Of a stretch of 64,000 nucleotides of DNA, positions 7,951 to 16,367 are shown piece by piece; the stretch's first letter is position 1, and the number at the start of each line of letters is the position of its first letter. The DNA comes from Streptomyces sp. CB00316 (GTDB taxonomy: Bacteria > Actinomycetota > Actinomycetes > Streptomycetales > Streptomycetaceae), in assembly GCF_001905595.1 (NCBI RefSeq), contig NZ_LIXI01000003.1:124001-188000 (forward strand). Reading direction: 5' to 3'. Both the position numbers and the translations under genes were made by a program. The notes beneath the pieces were generated by a model. That model did no database searches, was not told the DNA's origin, and saw nothing but the letters and a program-made list of their open reading frames with translations.

Positions 7951-9669
7951 GTGAGCGATACATCCACCCGGAGCCGGCCGCCGTTCGCCCGCCCCCTTGC
8001 CCTGGCCGCCCCGCTGCGTCTCGGCCGACCCTCGGACACCTGGTTCAAACCCGCGCTGAGCGTCGTCGTCGCCTCCGCCGTACCGCATCTGGCGCTCCTG
8101 GCCCTCGGCCGGCTCGACCTCGTGATGTACACGATGGCCGGTTCGCTGTGCGCGCTGTACGGCCACGGCCTGCCGTACGCCCGGCGGGCCCGGACCATGG
8201 CAGGCGTCGTGCTCTCCATGGCCGCCGGGCTCGCGGTCGCGCTGGTCACCGCCTCGCTCACGCACTCCACCGCCGTGCTGGTCGCGGTCGGCGCACTCCT
8301 CGCCGCCGCGCAGAAGGTGGCCTGCGACGCGGTCCGGATCGGCCCGCCCGGCCATGTGATCCTCGCCTTCGTCAGCTCCGCCGCGCTGTTCGCCCCGCAG
8401 CGCCTCGGCCAGGTCCCGGCCCACCTCGCCCTGACCCTGGCCGCGGGTGCGGTGGCCTGGCTCGTCTGTGTGGGGCCCGCGCTGTTCCGCCGTGAGGGGC
8501 CCGAGCGCCGCGCGGTCGCCCGCGCCCTCGAAGCCGCCGCCGATCTCGTGGCCGAACCCGGGCCCCGTACGCGCCATACCGCGGCCGCCGCCGTGCACGG
8601 CGCCTGGCAGTGCCTGCTCGCCTGCGGCCGGCCCACCCCCGTACGGCGCTCCCTGGAACGGCTGGTCGTGCAAGCCGAGGCGGCCGGCGCCTCCTCGCAT
8701 CCGGACCCGGACCGGCTGCGCGCCTGGGCCGCCCTGACCCGCGCCCGGGGACCCGTCCCCGAACCGTCGCCCGCGCCCGGCACGGCCGCCGAGCTGTACG
8801 GGATCGACGCCGAGCGGGCCGCCCTGCGCGCCTCCGACGGCCGCCGTGACGCCCGCCGCACGCTGCTGCGCGGCCTCGGCCCCGGATCGCACCTGCTGCC
8901 CGTGGCCGCCCGTACGCTGATCGGGTGCGCGCTCGCCGGCTACCTCTGCGCCGCCCTCGGCGTCGGCCGCCCCTACTGGGCCATCGTCACCGCCGCCTCC
9001 CTCTACCAGGCCAACACCACCCTGACCTGGAACCGGACCCTCCAGCGCACCCTCGGCAACCTCCTGGGCGTCCTCGTCTTCGCCGCGGTCCTGCCGCTCT
9101 CCCGCACCGGCCCGCTCGCGCTCGTCCTGTGCTGCCTCTTCTTCAGCTTCGCCGCCGAGGCCCTGATCACCCGGAACTACTGGCTCGGCTCCGTCGCTGT
9201 CACCCCGATGGCCCTCCTGGTCCTGGAGTTCGGCGGAACCCACCCGGCCGGGGAGCTGGTCGGCGACCGGGTGCTGGACACCGTCCTCGGCGCGCTCGCC
9301 GGGTTCCTCGCGGCGGCGCTCGTCACCAACCGGAGGGCGGCGGGTCGCGTCGAGCGTGCCCTGGAAGCCGCCGCCCAGGCCCGGACCGATGCCGAAAGGG
9401 CGTACGCCGACCGGGCCCGGACCGGCCCCGCCGGACTCGACCGGGCGCGCCGCGCCCTGACCGCGCGCCTCGTCGAACTGCGTGAGGCCGCCGACATCGC
9501 GGCGGGGGAGTGGTGGCAGCGCGCCCTGCCCGAGCAGCGGCTTCTCGCGGCCGAGCGGGCCGGGCACCGTACGCTCGCCGCGACAGCACAACGGCAGGGC
9601 CCGCAGCACCGCGCCCCGGAGACGCGGCGCGGTGCGGCGGCCCCTGCCCCTTCGAACGGAGCGGCGTGA
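7951..9669 (+). CDS. FUSC family inner-membrane protein (probable aromatic/small-acid exporter)
   Basis: 572 aa, GTG start. Two blocks of hydrophobic helices (about residues 28-170 and 325-450) are separated by a charged cytoplasmic region of about 140 aa. This is the duplicated layout of FUSC/YccS/AaeB-like proteins. The second block contains GVGRPYWAIVTAASLYQANTTLTWNRTLQRTLGN-type sequence (seen in pieces), the FUSC hallmark. The C-terminal 100 residues form a charged helix-rich tail. FUSC proteins are linked to efflux of aromatic carboxylates. The MarR gene overlaps its stop codon, which fits substrate-induced efflux. Substrate unknown. Confidence 0.88.
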   Translation: MSDTSTRSRPPFARPLALAAPLRLGRPSDTWFKPALSVVVASAVPHLALLALGRLDLVMYTMAGSLCALYGHGLPYARRARTMAGVVLSMAAGLAVALVTASLTHSTAVLVAVGALLAAAQKVACDAVRIGPPGHVILAFVSSAALFAPQRLGQVPAHLALTLAAGAVAWLVCVGPALFRREGPERRAVARALEAAADLVAEPGPRTRHTAAAAVHGAWQCLLACGRPTPVRRSLERLVVQAEAAGASSHPDPDRLRAWAALTRARGPVPEPSPAPGTAAELYGIDAERAALRASDGRRDARRTLLRGLGPGSHLLPVAARTLIGCALAGYLCAALGVGRPYWAIVTAASLYQANTTLTWNRTLQRTLGNLLGVLVFAAVLPLSRTGPLALVLCCLFFSFAAEALITRNYWLGSVAVTPMALLVLEFGGTHPAGELVGDRVLDTVLGALAGFLAAALVTNRRAAGRVERALEAAAQARTDAERAYADRARTGPAGLDRARRALTARLVELREAADIAAGEWWQRALPEQRLLAAERAGHRTLAATAQRQGPQHRAPETRRGAAAPAPSNGAA

Positions 9670-10172
9670 CCGACGACATCGTGGCCTTGGTGGTGCGGCA
9701 GTGGCAGGCCGTCGATCCCGAGCTCGACACCGGCCCGATGGAGATCATCGGCCGGATCAACCGCTGCGCCGCGCTGCTCCAGCAGGCGGAGGACGCCCCG
9801 CTGCGCTCCGCCGGACTCACCCGCCCCGAGTTCGACCTCCTCGGGGCCGTACGCCGTACCGCCCGGGAGCTCACGCCGGGCGAGCTCGCCCGGGAGACCT
9901 TCTCCTCGGGTGCCGCCGTCACCAAGCGGCTGCGGGCCCTCCAGGAACGCGGCCTGGTGGACCGCCGGGGCGACGAGCGCGACCGGCGGGTCGCCCACGT
10001 CCGCCTCACCGGCGAGGGCCGCGCCCTGGTCGATCGGCTGCTGCCTCAGCAGCTCGCGTACGAGCGGGCGGTGCTCTCGGGGCTCGACGACGGGGCCCGT
10101 GGTGAACTCGGCTCCCGGCTAAGCGAGTTGCTGGTGCAGCTGGAGGGGCGGATCGGCGGAGCGCGACGCTGA
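9666..10172 (+). CDS. MarR-family transcriptional regulator
   Basis: 168 aa from the GTG at 9666, which overlaps the FUSC stop (GTGA). A longer in-frame start inside the FUSC gene is less likely. A winged-helix domain is recognisable: LTRPEFDLLGAVRRTA, then LARETFSSGAAVTKRL as recognition helix and GLVDRRGDERDRRVAHVRLT as the wing with its conserved D-x-R-D-R pattern. MarR proteins are dimers whose DNA binding is relieved by small aromatic ligands. Coupling to a FUSC exporter and the palindrome before it suggest it represses this operon. Confidence 0.93.
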   Translation: MTDDIVALVVRQWQAVDPELDTGPMEIIGRINRCAALLQQAEDAPLRSAGLTRPEFDLLGAVRRTARELTPGELARETFSSGAAVTKRLRALQERGLVDRRGDERDRRVAHVRLTGEGRALVDRLLPQQLAYERAVLSGLDDGARGELGSRLSELLVQLEGRIGGARR

Positions 10173-10201
10173 GGGCTTCGAACGTCCATGGTCGAGCCGG
10201 G

Positions 10202-10966
10202 TCAGGACGGCGGTGCGGGTGCCAGCAGCGCGGCCGACTCCCGCAGCCGTTCGGCCCGTTCGGCCAGTGCGGCGTCGCCCGAGCGGTCGGCCGGAGCCGC
10301 GGCCACCAGGGCGAGCCGGTCCCGCCAGCTGGACCCGGCCAGCGAGACGGCGACCGTGGTCATGCCCGGAACGGACGCCCCCCGGCTGACCGCGTGGCCC
10401 CTCCGGCGGATCAGCGCCAGCTCGTCCAGCAGAGCCGTCCGCGAGGTGAGCGTGGCCGGGGTGACCGTTTCCAGCTCCTCGTCCGGGTACAGCGCGCACA
10501 CCTGGTCCGCCGTCATGCGGGAGAGCAGCAACAGGCCGCCCGAGCCCGCGTGGGCCGGGCCGGTCCGCCCCAACTCCAGTGCCACCCGCACCGGATGGGT
10601 CGACTCACGCCCGTCGGTGACGATGACCTGGTCGCCCATGAGCGCCACGCTCCACACCGTCTCGCCGGTCCGCCCGGCCGCGTCCTCCAGCACGGGCCCC
10701 AGCCGGTCGCGGGCCGCGCGGCCGAACCCGGCGGGCCGGCCCAGCCGCACCAGCTCCGGGCCCGCCGCGTAGCCGCGCCCCGACGTGTCCCGGATCGCGA
10801 ACCCCCGGCTCTCCAGCGTGCTCAGCACCCGGTGCGCGGTGGACCGTCCGACGCGGAGGTGCTCGGCGGCCTCGGTGACGGTGAGGGTGTCATGGGTGAG
10901 GAAGAGCCGCATGGCGCGGAGCCCCGTATCCAGCGAAGCGATCGTGTAGTCACCTGTCGCCGTCAT
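10202..10966 (-). CDS. IclR-family transcriptional regulator
   Basis: 254 aa, full family length. An N-terminal winged helix (LTVTEAAEHLRVGRSTAHRVLSTLE region) is followed by the IclR effector domain, with typical features such as the HAGSGGLLLLSRM segment and the GASVPGMTTVAVSL segment near the C-terminus. It is convergent with marR (29 bp between stops). No obvious target lies beside it, since the upstream side is a long gene-free stretch before the conservon. Effector unknown. Confidence 0.93.
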   Translation of the reverse strand: MTATGDYTIASLDTGLRAMRLFLTHDTLTVTEAAEHLRVGRSTAHRVLSTLESRGFAIRDTSGRGYAAGPELVRLGRPAGFGRAARDRLGPVLEDAAGRTGETVWSVALMGDQVIVTDGRESTHPVRVALELGRTGPAHAGSGGLLLLSRMTADQVCALYPDEELETVTPATLTSRTALLDELALIRRRGHAVSRGASVPGMTTVAVSLAGSSWRDRLALVAAAPADRSGDAALAERAERLRESAALLAPAPPS

Positions 10967-11532
10967 GCTTCCGCCCGCTCCCTGTCGTCACTCCGGGTAC
11001 CCGCCGACGCCACCGTGGGGCCGTGCCGACCGCCATGATCCTCGCTGCGGCACCGCACGCGTGGCGCCCTCGGGGGGTCCGTGGAATCTGCGGCCGCATA
11101 CGCGTCAGCACAGCGACTTTCCGGGTCACCCGCCGAGTGGTCAGGAATCTGTTCCTTTCGATCCGGTTCGGTCATTTGTGCCTCTGTCTTGTTCTGCGGG
11201 GCGAAATCAACGATAGGCCAGGCGAATTGACCGGGTATCGCCTACTCCTGGCTCAACTTCGTCCCGCCAGCCGGGACATGAGTGGTGAGGCGCGGCCCCT
11301 TTTCAACCTTCGTAACTCCTTGCGCACGCTCCACAGCGGTGAGTGGCGAAACTGGCGAGTGTATTCCTCTTCACGGGCTCCCGCAGGGGGTTGGGTGAAT
11401 ATGCCGATCCCCTGTTCTGATCTGGCTAAGCTCACGCGCAGTGAAGTCGAGTTGATGCGAATTCGAGCACTTGTTCATGAGTCTCCGCTCACGTGCGTAT
11501 ACATCCCGGAATCAACCGCCAGAGGGTTTTAG
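10967..11532. other. 566-bp gene-free stretch upstream of the conservon
   Basis: Open frames across this stretch have no coherent composition or ribosome-binding sites. The GC content drops, especially in 11140-11270 and 11400-11530, as expected for promoter DNA. It must hold the promoters for the IclR gene (left) and cvnA (right). I could not define a convincing -35/-10 pair or operator. Confidence 0.5.
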
Positions 11533-13191
11533 ATGGTCCGTGTTGAATCACCGCCGACCGACAGAGAAGTCCCCGTCGTCCGCGTAGTCCTGCCGCCCGT
11601 GGTCCTGCTGGCCGGCGCCACCGCCGTCGGCGCGGCCCTGGTGGTCCCGGCCGCGCGGATACCAGTCGCCGTGTGCGGCGCGATCGCCACGCTCGTGGTC
11701 GCCGTGCTCACCGTGGCGCTGCACCGCCGCAGGCGCGCCATGGCCGTCCAGCGCGCGGGGTACGAACAGCGCATCGCCTACCTGGAACACCGCATCCTCA
11801 GCCACGACTCCGAGACCGTGCGGCTCACCAAGGAGGTCATGCCCGCCGCCATCCGGCGTCTGCGGGTGGGCAATTCGCCCGAGGAGGTCATGCGCGACAT
11901 CGTCGACGCGGACGCCGCCAACCGGCATCTGCCCAAGGCGCTGCGTGAGCAGATCCACCAGGTCCTCGAAGTCATCGACAACGAGGAGGCCCGGCGTGAC
12001 TCCGCGCAGCGCGCCTTCGTCAGCGTCGCGCGCCGCGTCCAGGCCATCGTGCACCGCCAGGCCAGTGAGCTGCGGGAGATGGAGGACCACTACGGGCGCA
12101 ACCCCGAGGTCTTCGACGACCTGCTCCGCATCGACCACGGCACCGCGCTGATCGGCCGGCTAGCCGACTCCATCGCCGTCCTCGGCGGTGCCCGCCCCAG
12201 CCGCCAGTGGCCCAAGCCCGTGCCGCTGTTCAGCGTTCTGCGCGGCGCGATGTCCCGCATCCTGGAGTACCAGCGCGTCGATCTGCACTCGATCGCCAAG
12301 GTGGCCATCGTCGGCACCTCGGTCGAGCCGCTCATCCACGCCTGCGCCGAACTCCTCGACAACGCGACCCGCTACTCACCTCCCCAGACCCGGGTGCACG
12401 TCACCGCGGTCGAGGTGCAGACCGGCATCGCCATCGAGATCGAGGACGGCGGCGTCAGCCTCAGCGAGGAGGCCCGGGCCCGGGCCGAGAACATGCTCGC
12501 CCAGGCTCAGGCGGGCATCAACATGAACGACCTCGGGGAGACCCCGCGGCTCGGCATGGCCGTCGTCGGACGGCTCTCGCGGATGTACCAGCTCCAGGTG
12601 TCGCTGCGCCAGTCGGCGTACGGCGGTGTCCGCGCGGTCCTCATCGTGCCGCGCGACATGATCACCACAGGGCCCGCCCCGGGCATCGCCCACGGCATCG
12701 GCGCCACCTCGCGGCCCACCAGCTCGCTGGACATGTCGCAGCTGCAGCACGTGGTGCCGCCGCCCGGAAAGCGCAAGTCCAAGCCCAAGCCCGCCGCCAC
12801 CGGACCGGTGCCCTCCGTGCTCGCACCGGCCCCCGCCGCGGCCGCCCGTCCGGCCACGCCCGCCGCGGCCATGGAGGACGACGTCCCGGTGGTCACCGAG
12901 TGGACCGAGAACGGACTGCCGCAGCGCCGCAGCCGGGGCCGCGCCCCGCTCGGCTCGCACAACCTGCCGCAGCAGCCCCCGCCGCCCGCCCTCGTCAACG
13001 GGGGCCTGCCCAGCCGGGGCGGACACCCGGACGGCGGACCCGGCGGACCCGGCGGACCGGGCGGGTCCGGCGGCGAGAAGCCCCCCGGCCTCTGGCTGGA
13101 GGCCTTCACCAAGGCCGTCAACGGCGTACCGCAGGAACCGAAGCACGGCGAAGACTCCGATGACGCGTGGGACAAGGGAGACCTGAAGTGA
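11533..13191 (+). CDS. cvnA: Conservon protein CvnA, sensor-kinase-like membrane protein
   Basis: 552 aa. Two adjacent transmembrane helices (about residues 16-58) with almost no external loop are followed by a cytoplasmic coiled region and a HATPase_c domain. The N-box is ELLDNATRYSPP and the G1 box IEDGGVSL. There is no phospho-acceptor HisKA motif. The C-terminal 150 residues are Pro/Gly-rich and disordered, with a GGPGGP run near 13030. CvnA proteins act with CvnB-D as a membrane-associated complex resembling eukaryotic GPCR-G-protein signalling and affect aerial growth and antibiotic production. First gene of cvnABCD; its stop overlaps the cvnB GTG. Confidence 0.95.
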   Translation: MVRVESPPTDREVPVVRVVLPPVVLLAGATAVGAALVVPAARIPVAVCGAIATLVVAVLTVALHRRRRAMAVQRAGYEQRIAYLEHRILSHDSETVRLTKEVMPAAIRRLRVGNSPEEVMRDIVDADAANRHLPKALREQIHQVLEVIDNEEARRDSAQRAFVSVARRVQAIVHRQASELREMEDHYGRNPEVFDDLLRIDHGTALIGRLADSIAVLGGARPSRQWPKPVPLFSVLRGAMSRILEYQRVDLHSIAKVAIVGTSVEPLIHACAELLDNATRYSPPQTRVHVTAVEVQTGIAIEIEDGGVSLSEEARARAENMLAQAQAGINMNDLGETPRLGMAVVGRLSRMYQLQVSLRQSAYGGVRAVLIVPRDMITTGPAPGIAHGIGATSRPTSSLDMSQLQHVVPPPGKRKSKPKPAATGPVPSVLAPAPAAAARPATPAAAMEDDVPVVTEWTENGLPQRRSRGRAPLGSHNLPQQPPPPALVNGGLPSRGGHPDGGPGGPGGPGGSGGEKPPGLWLEAFTKAVNGVPQEPKHGEDSDDAWDKGDLK

Positions 13192-13595
13192 TCCAGCAGC
13201 GGGGAAACATGGACTGGATGCTCAAGGAACTGGCCGACGACGTGCCGAGCATCCACCAGATCGTGGTTCTCTCCTCGGACGGGCTGCGCATCGCCATGCA
13301 CGGCGGCGACCCCGATGTCGCCGACCGCCTGGCGGCGGCCTGCGCCGGGCTGCAGAGCCTGGCCGCCGCGGTGGCCACCGAGATCCCCTACAGCGACGGC
13401 TTGATGAAGCTCGTCGTCATCGAGGTGACCGGCGGGTTCTTCTACCTGATGGCGGCCGGGACCGGCGCGTACCTCGCCGTGCTGGCGGGCGAGACCGTCG
13501 ACGCCGGTCTGGTCGGCGCCCGGATGCGGGACATGGTCGTGCGGATCGGCGCCCACCTGACCAGTCCGCCCCGCCACGGCGGGCAGTCCGGATGA
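13188..13595 (+). CDS. cvnB: Conservon protein CvnB, roadblock/LC7 domain
   Basis: 135 aa from the GTG at 13188. This start overlaps the cvnA stop (GTGA) and has a GGGAG box 7 nt upstream. It is a single roadblock/LC7 domain: WMLKELADDVPSIHQIVVLSSDG at the start and the hydrophobic GGFFYLMAAGTGAYLAVL strand pair in the middle. Roadblock proteins regulate small GTPases, so CvnB probably acts as adaptor or GTPase regulator for CvnD. Its stop overlaps the cvnC ATG. Confidence 0.95.
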   Translation: MIQQRGNMDWMLKELADDVPSIHQIVVLSSDGLRIAMHGGDPDVADRLAAACAGLQSLAAAVATEIPYSDGLMKLVVIEVTGGFFYLMAAGTGAYLAVLAGETVDAGLVGARMRDMVVRIGAHLTSPPRHGGQSG

Positions 13596-13963
13596 GCGGA
13601 CCCCGACGAGAACGCCGCAAGACCGATCCGGCGCTCAGCGATCCGGAACGGCTGTACGTGATCACCGGCGATCTCGATGACAGCGAGCGCGCCGCGCTCG
13701 ACCTGGTCACGATGGTCGTCGCGCAGGCGGAGCCCTCGCCGACGTTCCAGCCGGAGCAGGCCGCGATCCTGCGGCTCTGTCAGGCCCCGTTATCGGTCGC
13801 CGAGATCTCCGCCTACCTCAGCCTGCCGTTCAGCGTGGTCACCTCGCTCCTGAGCGATCTCCTCGCGACCGAACTCATCGAGTCGCGTGCGCCGATCGTC
13901 CGCGCCACACTCCCCGACAGGTCCCTTCTCGAAGCGGTGATGCATGGACTTCAGAAGCTCTGA
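13592..13963 (+). CDS. cvnC: Conservon protein CvnC, DUF742, with a TTA codon
   Basis: 123 aa. DUF742 winged-helix-like fold: RLYVITGD near the N-terminus, LRLCQAPLSVAEISAYLSLP (helix-turn-helix-like) in the middle and LLSDLLATELIESR after it. The ATG overlaps the cvnB stop and its 3' end overlaps cvnD by 20 nt, so all four cvn genes are coupled. Codon 67 (13790-13792) is TTA, the rare leucine codon read only by the bldA tRNA in Streptomyces. Full-length CvnC, and through coupling perhaps CvnD, may thus be limited to later growth. Confidence 0.95.
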   Translation: MSGPRRERRKTDPALSDPERLYVITGDLDDSERAALDLVTMVVAQAEPSPTFQPEQAAILRLCQAPLSVAEISAYLSLPFSVVTSLLSDLLATELIESRAPIVRATLPDRSLLEAVMHGLQKL

Positions 13964-14558
13964 CACGATCACCGGACCCCGCAGCGAGGACGTCCTCCCC
14001 ACCACGGCCACCGCCGCGGTGAAGGTCGTGATCGTCGGCGGGTTCGGCGTCGGCAAGACGACCATGGTCGGCTCGGTCAGCGAGATCCGGCCCCTGACGA
14101 CCGAAGAGACCATGACCCAGGCCGGCGTCGGCGTGGACGACAACGCCGGGGTGGAGACGAAGACCGCCACCACGGTCGCCATGGACTTCGGCCGGATCAG
14201 CCTCAGCGAGGAGCTGATCCTCTACCTCTTCGGCACCCCCGGCCAGGAACGCTTCTGGTTCCTGTGGAACGGCCTCTTCGAAGGAGCCCTCGGCGCCGTC
14301 GTCCTCATCGACACCCGGCGGCTCGAAGTCAGCTTCGACGTGATCGGCCGACTGGAGGAGCGCGGAGTGCCGTTCGTGGTGGCCGTCAACACCTTCCCCG
14401 ACGCACCGCACCACCCGGTCGAGGCACTGCGCAGAGCCCTCGACCTGCCGGACGAGGTCCCGATGATCGACTGCGACGCCCGGCTGCGGGCCTCCAGCCG
14501 CGATGTGCTGATGACCCTCATGCGCTATCTGCACAGCCTGGCCGTCCCGCTCGCCTGA
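13944..14558 (+). CDS. cvnD: Conservon protein CvnD, Ras-like GTPase
   Basis: 204 aa. The P-loop is GGFGVGKTTMVGSVSEI near residue 30, the switch region contains TTEETMTQAGVG, and the G3-like motif is FGTPGQERFWFLWN. The VAVNTFPDA segment replaces the canonical NKxD. This is the MglA/CvnD-type GTPase that completes the signalling complex with CvnA-C. It overlaps cvnC by 20 nt. After it comes a 134-bp gap with two hairpins before the P450. Confidence 0.95.
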   Translation: MDFRSSDTITGPRSEDVLPTTATAAVKVVIVGGFGVGKTTMVGSVSEIRPLTTEETMTQAGVGVDDNAGVETKTATTVAMDFGRISLSEELILYLFGTPGQERFWFLWNGLFEGALGAVVLIDTRRLEVSFDVIGRLEERGVPFVVAVNTFPDAPHHPVEALRRALDLPDEVPMIDCDARLRASSRDVLMTLMRYLHSLAVPLA

Positions 14559-14582
14559 CGCCCCGTCGGCCTCGGGACGGTT

Positions 14583-14630
14583 CCCGGCCGTCTTGAGGCC
14601 GGGAGCGCGCGCCGTTCCCCCGGCGCGCGC
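14583..14630 (+). terminator. Two tandem hairpins between cvnD and the conservon P450
   Basis: Hairpin 1: CCCGGCC at 14583-14589 pairs perfectly with GGCCGGG at 14597-14603 (7-nt loop). Hairpin 2: GCGCGCGCCG at 14605-14614 pairs perfectly with CGGCGCGCGC at 14621-14630 (6-nt loop). They lie 24 nt after the cvnD stop and 63 nt before the P450 start. They may partly terminate transcription or stabilise the upstream mRNA end. Confidence 0.7.
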
Positions 14631-14692
14631 CACCCTCGTACACCCTGCCCACCTGCGCCCGCCCCTTGGCCGTCCTGATCCCTGGAGCCACT

Positions 14693-16264
14693 GTGACAAC
14701 CCCCTTCCACCACGAGCCCGGCGCCGCCCCGCCGCCCCGGTGCCCGGCCCACAACCTCGGCATCGGCCCCGGCGGCCTGCGCCGGCTGTACGGCCCCGAG
14801 GCGGAGAACGACCCTGCCGGCCTCTACGCCAAGCTCCGCGCCGAACACGGCACGGTCGCCCCGGTCCTGCTCCACGGCGACGTACCCGCCTGGCTCGTCC
14901 TCGGCCACAGCGAGAACCTCCACCTCACCCGGACCCCCTCCCAGTTCTCCCGGGACTCCCGGCGCTGGCGGGCCCTCCAGGACGGCACCGTCGCCCCGGA
15001 CCACCCGCTCGCCCCGATCTTCACCTGGCAGCCCGTCTGCGTCTTCGCCGACGGCGCCAAGCACGAGCGGCAGCGCGGCGCGGTCACCGACAGCATGGAG
15101 CGCATCGACACCCGCGGGGTGCGCCGCCACATCAACCGCTTCAGTAACCGCCTGGTCAACGACTTCTCCGAGAAGGGCAGCGCCGACCTGGTCAGCCAGT
15201 TCGCGGACCATCTGCCGATGATGGTGATGTGCGCGATCTTCGGGATGCCCGAGGAGTACGACGAGCGGCTCGTCCAGGCGGCCCGTGACATGACCCGCGG
15301 CACCGAGACCGCCGTGGCCAGCAACGCCCACATCGTCGGTGTGCTGACCCGGCTGGTGGAGCGCCGCCGCGCGGAGCCGGCTCCCGACTTCGCCAGCTGG
15401 CTCGTCGAGCACCCCGCCACGATGACCGACATCGAGGTCGTGGAGCACCTGCGCCTCATCCTCATCGCGGCGTACGAGTCCACCGCCAACCTCATCGCCA
15501 ACGTGCTGCGCATGGTCCTCACCGACCCGCGCTTCCGCGCCCGGCTCAGCGGCGGCCACATGACCGTGCCCGAAGCGGTGGAGCAGACCCTCTGGGACGA
15601 GCCGCCCTTCACCGCCGTCTTCGGCCGCTGGGCGGTCGGCGACACCGAGCTGGGCGGCCAGCAGATCAAGGCGGGCGACGCCCTGCTCGTCGGCATCGCC
15701 CCGGCCAACACCGACCCCGCGGTCCGCCCGGACCTCACCGCCAACATGGAGGGCAACCGCGCCCACCTCGCGTTCAGTGGCGGCCCGCACGAGTGCCCCG
15801 GCCAGGACATCGGCCGGGCGATCGCGGACGTGGGTGTCGACGCCCTCCTGATGCGCCTGCCGGACCTGGAGCTGGGTGTCGAGGAGGGCGAGCTGCGCTG
15901 GGTGGGCAACATCATGTCCCGCCACCTGGTGGAGCTGCCGGTGAAGTTCGCCCCCAGCCCGCAGCAGAAGCTGGACTCCGACCCGCTGTCGGTGATGGCC
16001 CGCGCCGCCCGTCCGACGGGTGACTGGGAGATCTCCTCCCCCGCGCGTCCCGTCCCCGAGCCCGCGCACTCCCTCGCGGGGATGCAGCCCGCCCACGCCC
16101 CGGGCGCCGCACCGCAGCCCCGCCCGGCCCCTTCGGACGTGCCCGCGCCCGTCCCGGCGCCCGGTGAGCCGGCCGCCGGTGCGGCCGTGTTCCCGGGACA
16201 GCGCCGCCCGGCCGCGCCCGCCCGGCTCTGGCAGGCGGTCTCCCGCTGGTGGAACGGCTACTGA
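14693..16264 (+). CDS. Conservon-linked cytochrome P450 lacking the ExxR motif (CYP157-like)
   Basis: 523 aa from GTG 14693 (GGAG 5 nt upstream). The heme-binding loop FSGGPHECPG is intact with Cys368. The I-helix reads LIAAYESTANLI, keeping an acid-alcohol pair. The K-helix, where nearly all P450s have ExxR, reads EQTLW (residues 297-301), so both the Glu and the Arg of the motif are absent. This is the known peculiarity of the Streptomyces CYP157 family, whose members lie in conservons. After the heme domain comes a Pro/Ala-rich linker of about 90 residues and a Trp-rich amphipathic end (LWQAVSRWWNGY). Substrate unknown; it probably works with or downstream of CvnA-D. Confidence 0.93.
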   Translation: MTTPFHHEPGAAPPPRCPAHNLGIGPGGLRRLYGPEAENDPAGLYAKLRAEHGTVAPVLLHGDVPAWLVLGHSENLHLTRTPSQFSRDSRRWRALQDGTVAPDHPLAPIFTWQPVCVFADGAKHERQRGAVTDSMERIDTRGVRRHINRFSNRLVNDFSEKGSADLVSQFADHLPMMVMCAIFGMPEEYDERLVQAARDMTRGTETAVASNAHIVGVLTRLVERRRAEPAPDFASWLVEHPATMTDIEVVEHLRLILIAAYESTANLIANVLRMVLTDPRFRARLSGGHMTVPEAVEQTLWDEPPFTAVFGRWAVGDTELGGQQIKAGDALLVGIAPANTDPAVRPDLTANMEGNRAHLAFSGGPHECPGQDIGRAIADVGVDALLMRLPDLELGVEEGELRWVGNIMSRHLVELPVKFAPSPQQKLDSDPLSVMARAARPTGDWEISSPARPVPEPAHSLAGMQPAHAPGAAPQPRPAPSDVPAPVPAPGEPAAGAAVFPGQRRPAAPARLWQAVSRWWNGY

Positions 16265-16277
16265 CCCTGCGTCCCGT

Positions 16278-16311
16278 GGCCCCGGATCCGTACGTCGTCG
16301 GGTCCGGGGCC
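16278..16311. terminator. Hairpin after the conservon P450
   Basis: GGCCCCGGA (16278-16286) is perfectly complementary to TCCGGGGCC (16303-16311), 14 nt after the P450 stop. The 16-nt loop can fold further. It separates the conservon from the GH4 gene. Confidence 0.75.
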
Positions 16312-16367
16312 TCGCCGTACGCGAGCCGCCACGGCCGCGCCGAGCCACCCCCGTACCATCGAGCAGC

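Noticed and set aside
11023..11532. 169-aa plus-strand frame before cvnA
   Set aside because: No ribosome-binding site, irregular composition and lower GC; better read as promoter DNA.
13021..13080. GGACCCGGCGG repeats as a possible mobile or CRISPR-like repeat
   Set aside because: They encode the Gly/Pro tail of CvnA and lack spacers or flanking structures.
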